Below are positions 1 through 5,149 of a DNA stretch of 6,261 bases, piece by piece. The position numbers and the translations under genes were made by a program. The stretch is from the NCBI GenBank assembly GCA_025936015.1, contig JAICUE010000162.1, positions 1-6,261 of the forward strand. Direction: 5' to 3'. This DNA is from Gemmatimonadaceae bacterium (GTDB lineage Bacteria > Gemmatimonadota > Gemmatimonadetes > Gemmatimonadales > Gemmatimonadaceae). Below the pieces are notes generated by a model that was given only the letters and a program-made list of their open reading frames with translations, did no database searches and was not told the origin of the DNA. The first letter of the stretch is position 1; each line of letters opens with the position of its first letter.

Positions 1-1
1 A

Positions 2-295
2 GCGCACATGATGCTGCGCGCCATCGAGACGCGTGCCGGTGTCGTCCGCTCGGCGAACACGGGGATCTCGACCTACATCGACCCGCTCGGGCGCCCCCAC
101 GGCTCGACTGGCCTGTTCGTGCCCGCCGCGCGCACCTATCGCGCGCAGACGAGCGACGCGCGGACGCTGTTCCTCGCGTTAGGCGACTGGGTCGGGTGGG
201 GCTGCGTCGCCGCGTCGGCGATGCTGCTCGCGTTGGCCTGGCATGCGCGCCGCCGGTCCGCGCGGTCGGCGAGCGCGCCGACCACCCAGGCGTGA
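2..295 (+). CDS. lnt: Apolipoprotein N-acyltransferase, C-terminal fragment (5' end outside window)
   Basis: Lnt is an inner-membrane enzyme that adds the third acyl chain to the N-terminal cysteine of lipoproteins, the last maturation step before sorting to the outer membrane. The frame is open to the left edge (Ala-His precede the first Met), so the Met codons at 8 and 11 are internal and not starts. The visible part is the end of the nitrilase-like domain: RAIETR, then ANTGIS and IDPLGR, the usual Lnt run in which a conserved Arg-Ala-x-Glu-x-Arg precedes the 'N-T-G-x-S' strand. It continues through the T-x-x-x-x-x-GDW stretch into one final transmembrane helix (about residues 60-80 of the visible part) and a short Arg-rich cytoplasmic tail. 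The catalytic Glu, Lys and Cys lie outside the window. It converges on the HD-GYP gene with 13 bases between the stop codons. One Leu codon (179-181) is a rare TTA. The family call is confident; a generic carbon-nitrogen hydrolase is less likely because of the terminal membrane helix. Confidence 0.9.
   Translation, partial: AHMMLRAIETRAGVVRSANTGISTYIDPLGRPHGSTGLFVPAARTYRAQTSDARTLFLALGDWVGWGCVAASAMLLALAWHARRRSARSASAPTTQA
177..184 (+). repeat. CGTTAGGC octamer, copy 1 (in lnt)
   Basis: First of three exact copies in the window. Here it supplies an in-frame TTA-GGC (Leu-Gly) in the last part of lnt. Confidence 0.4.
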
Positions 296-300
296 AACGG

Positions 301-318
301 CGCCGCCGTCAGGCGGCG
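301..318. terminator. Hairpin between convergent lnt and HD-GYP genes
   Basis: A perfect 7-bp inverted repeat (CGCCGCC / GGCGGCG) surrounds the loop GTCA. Bases 309-311 of the loop are the minus-strand TGA stop of the HD-GYP gene. It lies six bases after the lnt stop, so it could end both transcripts. There is no T-tract on either side, so it is not a canonical intrinsic terminator. It may protect 3' ends or act with Rho. Confidence 0.5.
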
Positions 319-2261
319 TGCGCCGACTCGTAAACCCGGGCCTCGACGAACGTCGCGAGGAGGTCGCGATCGAGGAGCCCTTCACGTGATTCGGCGTGAA
401 GGATGTCGAGGGCGCTGGTGACGCTGACCGCGCGCTTGTACGGCCGATCGCTGGCGGTGAGCGCGTCGTAGATGTCGGCGATCGTCATCATCCGGGTCTG
501 GACCGGGATCTCCGGCGCCGCGATCCGCCGCGGGTATCCCTCGCCATTCAGCTTCTCGTGGTGCCCGTAAGCGATCGCCGGTATGCCGCGGAGCTCGCGG
601 GTCCACGGGATCTGCTGGAGGAAACGGAAGGTGTGCGTGACGTGCGACTCGATCTCCTTCCGCTCGGCGTCGTCGAGGTTGCCGCGGGTGATCGACAGGA
701 AGCGCAGCTCGCGGTCGGTGAGCAGAGGCTGCTCGTCGCCGTTCTGGTCGACGTAGCGCTCGCGCGCCAGGCGCGCGAGCTCGGAGAAGCTGCCCTCGGC
801 GAGGATTGACGGTTCGTTGGCACGAAGGATCGCCTGACGATATCGCTCGAGCTGCACGCGGCGGGCGCGCAGCTTCGCCTCGAGGGCGCGGACCGTCTCG
901 TCATAACGGTCGCGGCCGCAGCGGAGGAGATGAGCGGCGCGCGTGCGCTCGAAGTCGAGCTCCGCGCTCTGGATGAGCAGCGCGAAGCGATGTTCGATGA
1001 GCGCGAGGTCGGGTGGATAGAGCTTCTTCTCCTTCACCAGCACCTGCTCGCGTACGCCGACCTTGCCGAAATCATGGAGCAGGCCCGCGTAGCGCAGCTC
1101 GCGGAGCTGCGCCCGCGAGAAGCGGAGCGCCGCGTAGGGCCCGCCGCCGCCGCGGTCGACCGCCTCGGCGAGGTTCACCGACATCGTCGCGACGCGGCTG
1201 GAGTGACCGTGCGTCGTCGGGTCTCGCGATTCGATCGCGGTGACGGCCGCGGTGACGAAGCCCTCGAACAGCCGCTCGATGTCCTCGTAGAGGAGCGAAT
1301 TCTCGATCGCGACGGCCGCCTGCGACGCGAGGGCCGTCACCAGCTCGACGCTCCGCTGGTCGAAGGAGATCACTTCCCACTGCACCTTGTCCGGGCCACC
1401 GAGCCGCGTTTCCGGGTTGCGCTTGCGGTTGATCAGCTGCAGCACGCCGACGATCTCGTCGCGATGCGACTTCATCGGGATGACGAGCATCGACTTGGTG
1501 CGATAGCCGAACTTGTCGTCGAAGCTGCGGTTCTGCTTGAACGAGGAATCGTCAGGCAGCAGGTAGACGTCGGGAATCACGAGCGGCTCGCCGGTCGCTG
1601 CCGCGTAGCCGGCGAGGCTGGTGTGGTCGACGGGGACGGTGAACTCGCTGAAGGGCAGGTTCGGCAGCGAGTGATTCTGCGAGAGCTTGAACGTCAGCGT
1701 CGTCGGCTCGTGATCTTCACCGCGCTCGACGAGGTACACCGATCCCGCATCGCTCGACGTCAGGCGGCGCGCCTGGCTGAGGATCATGTCGAGCAGGGTG
1801 AGGAGATCGCGCTCGGTGGACAACGCGACACCGACACGCGTCAACTCCGTGAGCTCGTGATAACGCTCGTTTTCCGCTATGCGCGCGTTCCGCGCGGCGA
1901 CCAGCGCGGCGGCGTGGCGAAACGCCCCGCGCAGCGCCGTCATCGCGGCGCCAGCCGAGGCCGTGCCGGGGATGAAGCTGGTGAGGAGGTCGGCGGGGAA
2001 GTCGCTTCCCGGAGCGTCCTCGTCGTGGTCGCCCCAGCCGATGAGCGCGGCGATCGCCGCCAGCTCGTCCAGCACGCGGCGCTCGTCGCCGGTGCTCGCG
2101 AGGAGGGTGCGGTCGAGCAGCACGACCGTCGGGCGCGAGGGATCGAGACCCCCGGCGCGCGGCAGCACCGGCACGCGCCGGACCTCGACGTCGTCTTCGC
2201 GGCGGCCTAACGGTGCGGCGGTGAGCGCGCGACCGACACACGCGATGAGCAGGGGCTTCAC
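309..2261 (-). CDS. GAF / HD-GYP domain phosphodiesterase with N-terminal degenerate receiver-like region
   Basis: Probable cytoplasmic signalling phosphodiesterase of 650 residues. HD-GYP proteins usually hydrolyse c-di-GMP (some 3'3'-cGAMP) at a two- or three-metal site. Residues 1-125 resemble a receiver fold (hydrophobic strand ending at Asp50, later strand LLTSFIP, closing helix) but lack a convincing acidic pocket. Residues about 145-320 form a GAF domain, followed by a helical linker. HD-GYP starts near 330: ESRDPTTHGHSSR (candidate ligand H353), H396-D397 with K400 in LLHDFGK, H540, the signature HHEKLNGEGYP at 567-577, and ADIYDALTASDRPYK at 595-609. All signature residues are present, so it is probably active. 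Odd point: about 115 extra, mostly charged helical residues separate HD from H540. The start is GTG at 2261, the most upstream possible start before an in-frame stop at 2319-2321; no Shine-Dalgarno precedes it. The gene follows the csgG-like gene after 70 bases containing hairpins. Substrate is inferred, not shown. Confidence 0.93.
   Translation of the reverse strand: MKPLLIACVGRALTAAPLGRREDDVEVRRVPVLPRAGGLDPSRPTVVLLDRTLLASTGDERRVLDELAAIAALIGWGDHDEDAPGSDFPADLLTSFIPGTASAGAAMTALRGAFRHAAALVAARNARIAENERYHELTELTRVGVALSTERDLLTLLDMILSQARRLTSSDAGSVYLVERGEDHEPTTLTFKLSQNHSLPNLPFSEFTVPVDHTSLAGYAAATGEPLVIPDVYLLPDDSSFKQNRSFDDKFGYRTKSMLVIPMKSHRDEIVGVLQLINRKRNPETRLGGPDKVQWEVISFDQRSVELVTALASQAAVAIENSLLYEDIERLFEGFVTAAVTAIESRDPTTHGHSSRVATMSVNLAEAVDRGGGGPYAALRFSRAQLRELRYAGLLHDFGKVGVREQVLVKEKKLYPPDLALIEHRFALLIQSAELDFERTRAAHLLRCGRDRYDETVRALEAKLRARRVQLERYRQAILRANEPSILAEGSFSELARLARERYVDQNGDEQPLLTDRELRFLSITRGNLDDAERKEIESHVTHTFRFLQQIPWTRELRGIPAIAYGHHEKLNGEGYPRRIAAPEIPVQTRMMTIADIYDALTASDRPYKRAVSVTSALDILHAESREGLLDRDLLATFVEARVYESAHAA
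2205..2212 (-). repeat. CGTTAGGC octamer, copy 2 (in the HD-GYP gene)
   Basis: Exact copy on the minus strand, encoding Leu18-Gly19 of the HD-GYP protein as TTA-GGC. Confidence 0.4.
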
Positions 2262-2288
2262 GGCTTGCGTGGCGGGGGAGACACGAGC

Positions 2289-2312
2289 GGCGCCCGCGGC
2301 ATCGCGGGCGCC
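2289..2312 (-). terminator. Strong GC hairpin between csgG-like and HD-GYP genes
   Basis: A perfect 10-bp inverted repeat (GGCGCCCGCG / CGCGGGCGCC) with the four-base loop GCAT lies 19 bases after the csgG-like stop codon and 27 bases before the HD-GYP start. No T-tract follows. It is probably a terminator or an mRNA-stabilising hairpin. Because it also sits in the leader of the HD-GYP gene, it could lower read-through expression of that gene. Confidence 0.5.
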
Positions 2313-2325
2313 GTATCGTCAGGCA

Positions 2326-2340
2326 GGCGGCTCAGCCGCC
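2326..2340 (-). terminator. Small hairpin with the csgG-like stop codon as its loop
   Basis: GGCGGC (2326-2331) and GCCGCC (2335-2340) form a perfect 6-bp inverted repeat whose three-base loop, 2332-2334, is the minus-strand TGA stop of the csgG-like gene. With the larger hairpin at 2289-2312 it makes a tandem 3'-end structure. It resembles the hairpin at 301-318, which holds the HD-GYP stop in its loop. Confidence 0.35.
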
Positions 2341-3054
2341 CGTCTTCGGCGAGGCAAGCCGATCGAGGGCCTTCTTCGCCGGTGCGTATTCAGGGAACTT
2401 GTCGAGCGCGGCGCGATAGAGCTTGACCGCTTCGTCCTGGCGACCGCCGTTCTCCTCGGCGATCGCGCGCGAGTAGAGCATGACGACCTGGAACGGAGGC
2501 TTCGCCGCCGCGTCGGCCGTGCGCGCCGGCATCGCCGGGAGCTTGAGTCCAGCGTTGAGCTTCGACGCGAGGGTCGTGATCAGGTCGGAAAAATCGTCGA
2601 GCTTACCTGTGACGGTCTCGACATGCTCGATCTCGCCGGTCTCCACGTTCACCGCGCGAGCGTCGAAGCGGACACGCTGCTTCCGGTCGCTCACGTAGCT
2701 GCCGAAGATCATGTGGTGCACGCCGAGCAGCTTGCCGACGCGCACCGCGGTCGCCTTGTCGACAGCGCCATTCGCCGCGAGGTGCTGCTCGGCGACGAGG
2801 TTGTCGATCTGGTCGCGCTCGATCACGCGGATGTTCGGATTCGCCGAGAGCTCGCTCGTGAGGATATCGGCGATGCCGCCGCGGAGCGGGTCGAGCTCTT
2901 CATGCGCCGGACCGATCGCGCCGTTGTTGAAGTGCATGACCGCGACGGTCGGGCGGCTGTTCGCTGACGGCGTCGCATCCTGTGCGCGCGCCGACGGCGC
3001 CACGAGTGCGCACGCGGCTGCGACGACGAGGGTGCGACTGGCAATTCGAAACAT
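2332..3054 (-). CDS. Secreted CsgG-domain protein with C-terminal TPR-like repeat
   Basis: Predicted exported protein of 240 residues, recognised as CsgG-like (curli transport component family fold). Residues 1-24 are a signal peptide: basic start, hydrophobic core, and the signal peptidase I site ARA before Gln25. Cys15 is inside the hydrophobic core without a good lipobox, so I do not call it a lipoprotein, unlike true CsgG. Residues about 34-170 carry the family pattern: strand TVAVMHF, amphipathic helix GIADILTSEL, IRVIERDQIDNLVAEQ, a helix ending GKLLGVHHMIFGSYV, then strands and ARAVNVETGEIEHVE. Residues about 188-233 form a single TPR-like helix pair (LYSRAIAEENGGRQDEAVKLYR followed by AALDKFPEYAPAKKAL). 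No curli subunit genes are present. The role is unknown: an envelope assembly or sensing component is an inference. The start ATG has an excellent Shine-Dalgarno. The gene begins 16 bases after the metallo-hydrolase stop, so the two are probably one operon. Confidence 0.85.
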   Translation of the reverse strand: MFRIASRTLVVAAACALVAPSARAQDATPSANSRPTVAVMHFNNGAIGPAHEELDPLRGGIADILTSELSANPNIRVIERDQIDNLVAEQHLAANGAVDKATAVRVGKLLGVHHMIFGSYVSDRKQRVRFDARAVNVETGEIEHVETVTGKLDDFSDLITTLASKLNAGLKLPAMPARTADAAAKPPFQVVMLYSRAIAEENGGRQDEAVKLYRAALDKFPEYAPAKKALDRLASPKTGG

Positions 3055-3058
3055 GGTG

Positions 3059-3065
3059 CTCCTCC
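3059..3065 (-). promoter_or_regulatory. Shine-Dalgarno of the csgG-like gene
   Basis: On the minus strand this reads GGAGGAG, four bases before the ATG at 3054-3052. It is the best ribosome site on the minus strand here. It fixes the start and, placed in the 16-base gap after the metallo-hydrolase stop, supports co-transcription of the two genes. Confidence 0.8.
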
Positions 3066-3070
3066 GGGAG

Positions 3071-3943
3071 CTAGACGGTCAGCGTCAGTCCTTCCGCGGC
3101 GGCGACGACCGAGAGCTCGCGGCCACGCCGCGTGACGATCGCGCGGCACTGCTCCATCCGTCGATCCACTTCGTCGTCCGTGCGCTCCGGCTTGTGGTGG
3201 AAGAGCACGAGCTGCCCCACCTCGGCGTCGAGCGCGAGCTCGACGGCATCCTCGTACGTCGAATGACCCCACCCGCGATGATGATCGTACTCCTCGCGCG
3301 TGTACATCGTGTCGTGAACCAGCACTGATGCGCCGCGCACCCACTTGATGAGTCGCGCGCGCCAATCGCGGGGCACGTCGTACTTGGCCGTCGGATTCAA
3401 TTCGTTGTCGCTGATATAGACGAGCGCGCTCCCCGCTTCGTTACCGGAAGCGAAGCGATAGCCGAGCGCGCCACCGGGGTGGCGAACCGGGAATGCGCTG
3501 ACGTGATAGCCGGAGCCGGCCGACTCACCCGCCGCGAGCTCGCGAAAGTCGATGACGGCGTCGAGCTGCTCGAAGGTCACGGGGAAGACGACAGGGGACA
3601 TCTGGTCACGCACCACCCGGTCGATGCTCGTCTCGAGCGACTTCGAGCCCCAGATCGTGAAATGGTTGCCACGCTGGAAGATCGGCCCGAAGAAGGGCAG
3701 CCCCTGGATGTGATCCCAGTGGGCGTGGGTGAGAAAGATGTCGCCCGCGATCGGCGCGCCGTTGGCGCGCTCGATGAGCGAGCGACCCAGCTCACGGATG
3801 CCCGTGCCGGCGTCGAGGATGACGAGCCACCCGTCGTCGGTGCGCAGCTCGACGCAGGGGGTATTGCCGCCGTATCGGACCGTCGTCGGCCCGGGGCTGG
3901 GGATGGAACCGCGCGTTCCCCAGAATTGAACGCGGAGACTCAT
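3071..3943 (-). CDS. MBL-fold metallo-hydrolase
   Basis: Cytoplasmic (no signal peptide) hydrolase of 290 residues with the metallo-beta-lactamase fold, closest in pattern to the RNase Z / PhnP / class II-type phosphodiesterase branch. The N-terminus shows the family opening FWGTRGSIPSPGP followed by VRYGGNTPCVEL (7-33), then LDAGTGIRELG (43-53). The metal motif is THAHWDHIQG (72-81), giving H73, H75, D77 and H78. Further likely ligands are H155 (VRHPGGALGYR), D179 (YISDNE), D211 (VHDTMY) and H249/H250 (LFHHKP). GWGHSTYEDA (224-233) is also family-typical. The set looks complete, so the enzyme is probably active, but the substrate is unknown. The frame runs 49 codons further upstream; the start at 3943 is chosen because homologues begin just before the FWGTRGS strand. 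Its Shine-Dalgarno (GTGAGG, two bases from ATG) is poor. It lies 97 bases after the Crp-like gene and 16 bases before the csgG-like gene. Confidence 0.9.
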   Translation of the reverse strand: MSLRVQFWGTRGSIPSPGPTTVRYGGNTPCVELRTDDGWLVILDAGTGIRELGRSLIERANGAPIAGDIFLTHAHWDHIQGLPFFGPIFQRGNHFTIWGSKSLETSIDRVVRDQMSPVVFPVTFEQLDAVIDFRELAAGESAGSGYHVSAFPVRHPGGALGYRFASGNEAGSALVYISDNELNPTAKYDVPRDWRARLIKWVRGASVLVHDTMYTREEYDHHRGWGHSTYEDAVELALDAEVGQLVLFHHKPERTDDEVDRRMEQCRAIVTRRGRELSVVAAAEGLTLTV

Positions 3944-4013
3944 TGCCTCACGTGCGAAAGAGAATCGGCCAAGCTCTACCGCTGCGCATCTCTTCGCCGC
4001 ACCGCGCCGCACG

Positions 4014-4043
4014 TGGCGCGGGTGACGGCGGTCACGCGCGTCA
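4014..4043 (-). terminator. Hairpin overlapping the stop codon of the Crp-like gene
   Basis: Bases 4014-4026 pair with 4031-4043 around the loop GGCG, with one mismatch (4021/4036) and one G-T pair (4016/4041). The 5-bp core GTGAC/GTCAC next to the loop is perfect. The minus-strand TGA stop (4043-4041) forms the outer end of the stem. No T-tract follows. It probably separates the crp-like transcript from the metallo-hydrolase gene. Confidence 0.4.
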
Positions 4044-4721
4044 GGCGCTCGGACGGACGCTCGCGCGCTGCTCCAGAGCGGGGCGATCGGCAATGGTGAT
4101 CTGGCGCCGCTCGACCGAGATCCAGTTCGACTCCTGGAATTCCTTCATCGCGCGCGACACCGTCTCGCGACTGGCGCCGATCATCTGGGCGATGGTCTGG
4201 TGCGTGAGCGGCTTCTCGATCCGATCGCCTGCTTCCACGTTCGCCGCGTCGAGGAGGAGGCGCGCGATCCGCCCCGGAACGTCGAGGAGCACGAGGCCGC
4301 CGATCTTGTCGTCCGCGCTGCGCAGGCGGCGCGACAGGCCCTGGAGCAGCGCCCAGGCGACGGCCGGGGAGCGCTCGACGCGCGCGCGGAAATCCTCGCG
4401 GCGCAGCACGAGCATCGTCGCGTCTTCCATGGCGATGACGTGCGCCGAGCGCGGCTGCTCGTCGATCAGCGAGAGCTCGCCGAAGTGCTCGCCGACGCCG
4501 AGCACGACGAGGATGACTTCGCGTCCATCTTCGCCAACGAGGACGACCTTGACGCGCCCCTGCCTGACGACGAACAGCGAGTCGCCGGGATCGTCTTCGA
4601 ACAGGATGACGCTCCCCTTCGGGTACGTCTTCTCCCTCGTGATGGACGCGAACTCCTGCAACGCGTCGCGCTCGAGGCCGGCGAACAGCGGAACCGTCGC
4701 GAGGAAGTCCGTCGTTTCCAT
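4041..4721 (-). CDS. Crp/Fnr-family transcriptional regulator
   Basis: Cytoplasmic DNA-binding regulator of 226 residues, the usual Crp length. Residues 5-115 are the cyclic-nucleotide-binding beta-roll: FLATVPLFAGL, YPKGSVILFEDDPGDSLFVV, then the phosphate-binding cassette FGELSLIDEQPRSA (80-93) with E82, R91 and S92, the residues that contact ribose and phosphate in cAMP-binding members. Residues about 117-140 form the dimerisation helix. Residues 172-201 are the helix-turn-helix, LTHQTIAQMIGASRETVSRA onward, with recognition helix S184-R190 close to the Crp type (RETV-R). There is no N-terminal Cys cluster, so an Fnr-type iron-sulfur sensor is unlikely. Ligand binding (cAMP or another nucleotide) is plausible but not proven. 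The frame extends upstream to 4853, but that stretch contains the -35 box. An in-frame ATG at 4808 is possible; I choose the ATG at 4721 because homologues begin a few residues before FLATVPLF. Neither start has a clear Shine-Dalgarno. Confidence 0.92.
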   Translation of the reverse strand: METTDFLATVPLFAGLERDALQEFASITREKTYPKGSVILFEDDPGDSLFVVRQGRVKVVLVGEDGREVILVVLGVGEHFGELSLIDEQPRSAHVIAMEDATMLVLRREDFRARVERSPAVAWALLQGLSRRLRSADDKIGGLVLLDVPGRIARLLLDAANVEAGDRIEKPLTHQTIAQMIGASRETVSRAMKEFQESNWISVERRQITIADRPALEQRASVRPSA

Positions 4722-4754
4722 AGGGGAGGACCAGTGCGATGAAGGAAGCGCGGC

Positions 4755-4795
4755 TTCCCGAGGGAACCGGGCAGGCCCGCGAACCAAATCGGGCC
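4755..4795 (-). promoter_or_regulatory. Structured untranslated leader of the Crp-like gene
   Basis: Between the inferred transcription start (near 4818) and the ATG at 4721 lie three overlapping inverted repeats: TTCCC/GGGAA (4755-4766), CGGGC/GCCCG (4768-4779), and GGCCCG/CGGGCC (4774-4779 with 4790-4795, ten-base loop). The second and third share the segment 4774-4779, so they exclude each other. The sequence allows a folded leader; whether it is regulatory is unknown. Confidence 0.25.
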
Positions 4796-4824
4796 GCACG
4801 GCGTTCATGGTGTAGAACCTGTCA

Positions 4825-4853
4825 ATCTTACCGGCACCCGGTGGCGCTGTCAA
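4825..4853 (-). promoter_or_regulatory. Promoter of the Crp-like gene (sigma70 type)
   Basis: On the minus strand there is a perfect -35 box TTGACA (4853-4848), a 17-base spacer and a -10 box TAAGAT (4830-4825, four of six consensus bases). The transcript should start near 4818, giving a leader of about 97 bases to the preferred ATG at 4721. It also shows that the longest open frame, which starts inside the -35 box, cannot be the real gene. Confidence 0.7.
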
Positions 4854-4856
4854 ACC

Positions 4857-4870
4857 CGCAAGGCGTTGCG
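4857..4870. promoter_or_regulatory. Operator-like inverted repeat midway between divergent promoters
   Basis: CGCAA-GGCG-TTGCG is a perfect 5-bp inverted repeat with a four-base centre. Its midpoint (4863.5) is exactly halfway between the inner edges of the two -35 boxes (4853 and 4874), about 46 bases from each predicted transcription start. The 5-4-5 geometry equals that of Fnr-type sites, though the bases differ from the TTGAT-N4-ATCAA consensus. The adjacent Crp/Fnr-family protein is an obvious but untested candidate to bind it. Confidence 0.4.
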
Positions 4871-4873
4871 CGC

Positions 4874-4903
4874 TTGTCTTTTAGAGCCGGTTTCCGCTAG
4901 ATT
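4874..4903 (+). promoter_or_regulatory. Promoter of the rpmE-prfA-prmC operon
   Basis: A -35 box TTGTCT (4874-4879, four of six bases), an 18-base spacer and a -10 box TAGATT (4898-4903, four of six) point to a start near 4910 and a leader of about 33 bases. A short palindrome ATCAG-G-CTGAT (4904-4914) overlaps the predicted start. The boxes are weaker than those of the divergent promoter. Confidence 0.5.
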
Positions 4904-4932
4904 ATCAGGCTGATCGTTTCACGCTACCGACC

Positions 4933-4937
4933 GAGGA
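4933..4937 (+). promoter_or_regulatory. Shine-Dalgarno of rpmE
   Basis: GAGGA lies five bases before the ATG at 4943, a normal spacing that fixes the rpmE start. Confidence 0.7.
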
Positions 4938-4942
4938 TCGCC

Positions 4943-5149
4943 ATGAAGACCGATATCCATCCCGTGTACGCCACGGCGACCGTCAAGTGCGGTTGCGGCA
5001 ACACGTTCCAGACCCGCTCGACGATTCCCGAGATGCACACGGACGTCTGCTCGGAGTGCCACCCGTTCTACACGGGCAAGCAGAAGTTCATCGACACCGC
5101 GGGCCGCATCGACCGCTTCCGCCAGAAGTTCGGGAAGAAGACCGTCTGA
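4943..5149 (+). CDS. rpmE: 50S ribosomal protein L31, zinc-binding type
   Basis: Small ribosomal protein of the large subunit, located at the central protuberance where it helps bridge the two subunits. At 68 residues it has the family's usual length and opens with MKTDIHPVY, typical of L31. The CGC pair (C16, C18) and the C-SE-C pair (C36, C39) make this the zinc-binding (C+) form; zinc-free copies lacking these cysteines are often made under zinc limitation. The HPFYTGKQKF block (40-49) and GRIDRFRQKFGKK (54-66) are strongly conserved. It is the first gene of a unit with prfA and prmC. Its last sense codon and stop (GTC TGA) overlap the apparent CTG start of prfA, suggesting translational coupling. 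It has its own promoter and a good ribosome site. Confidence 0.97.
   Translation: MKTDIHPVYATATVKCGCGNTFQTRSTIPEMHTDVCSECHPFYTGKQKFIDTAGRIDRFRQKFGKKTV

Noticed and set aside
930..2210. Long plus-strand open frame (426 codons) opposite the HD-GYP gene
   Set aside because: It is antisense to a gene with clear GAF and HD-GYP motifs, its product is Arg/Glu/Asp-rich with no recognisable domain, and such frames are common opposite GC-rich genes.
1879..2967. Plus-strand open frame of 362 codons spanning the csgG-like/HD-GYP junction
   Set aside because: It runs antisense across two real genes and their hairpins, with low-complexity Arg/Ala/Ser composition.
3944..4013. Separate promoter for the metallo-hydrolase/csgG-like pair
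   Set aside because: I looked for -35/-10 pairs on the minus strand and found none with acceptable boxes and spacing; a promoter may still exist but cannot be supported.
3944..4093. N-terminal extension of the metallo-hydrolase into the crp-like gene
   Set aside because: The extra 49 residues are Arg-rich without similarity to the family, which begins just before the FWGTRGS strand.
4722..4853. Longer Crp-like protein starting at TTG 4853
   Set aside because: That codon is part of the -35 box of the predicted promoter, and the added residues are unlike any Crp N-terminus. The ATG at 4808 remains possible but is less likely.
4904..4914. ATCAG-G-CTGAT palindrome at the rpmE start as an operator
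   Set aside because: Arms of only five bases with a one-base centre; such a short palindrome is easily found by chance, so it is mentioned only in the promoter entry.
4987..5145. Extension of prfA upstream to the ATG at 4987
   Set aside because: The added residues are an out-of-frame reading of conserved rpmE and look random (His/Pro/Arg-rich); RF1 proteins are about 360 residues, not 414.
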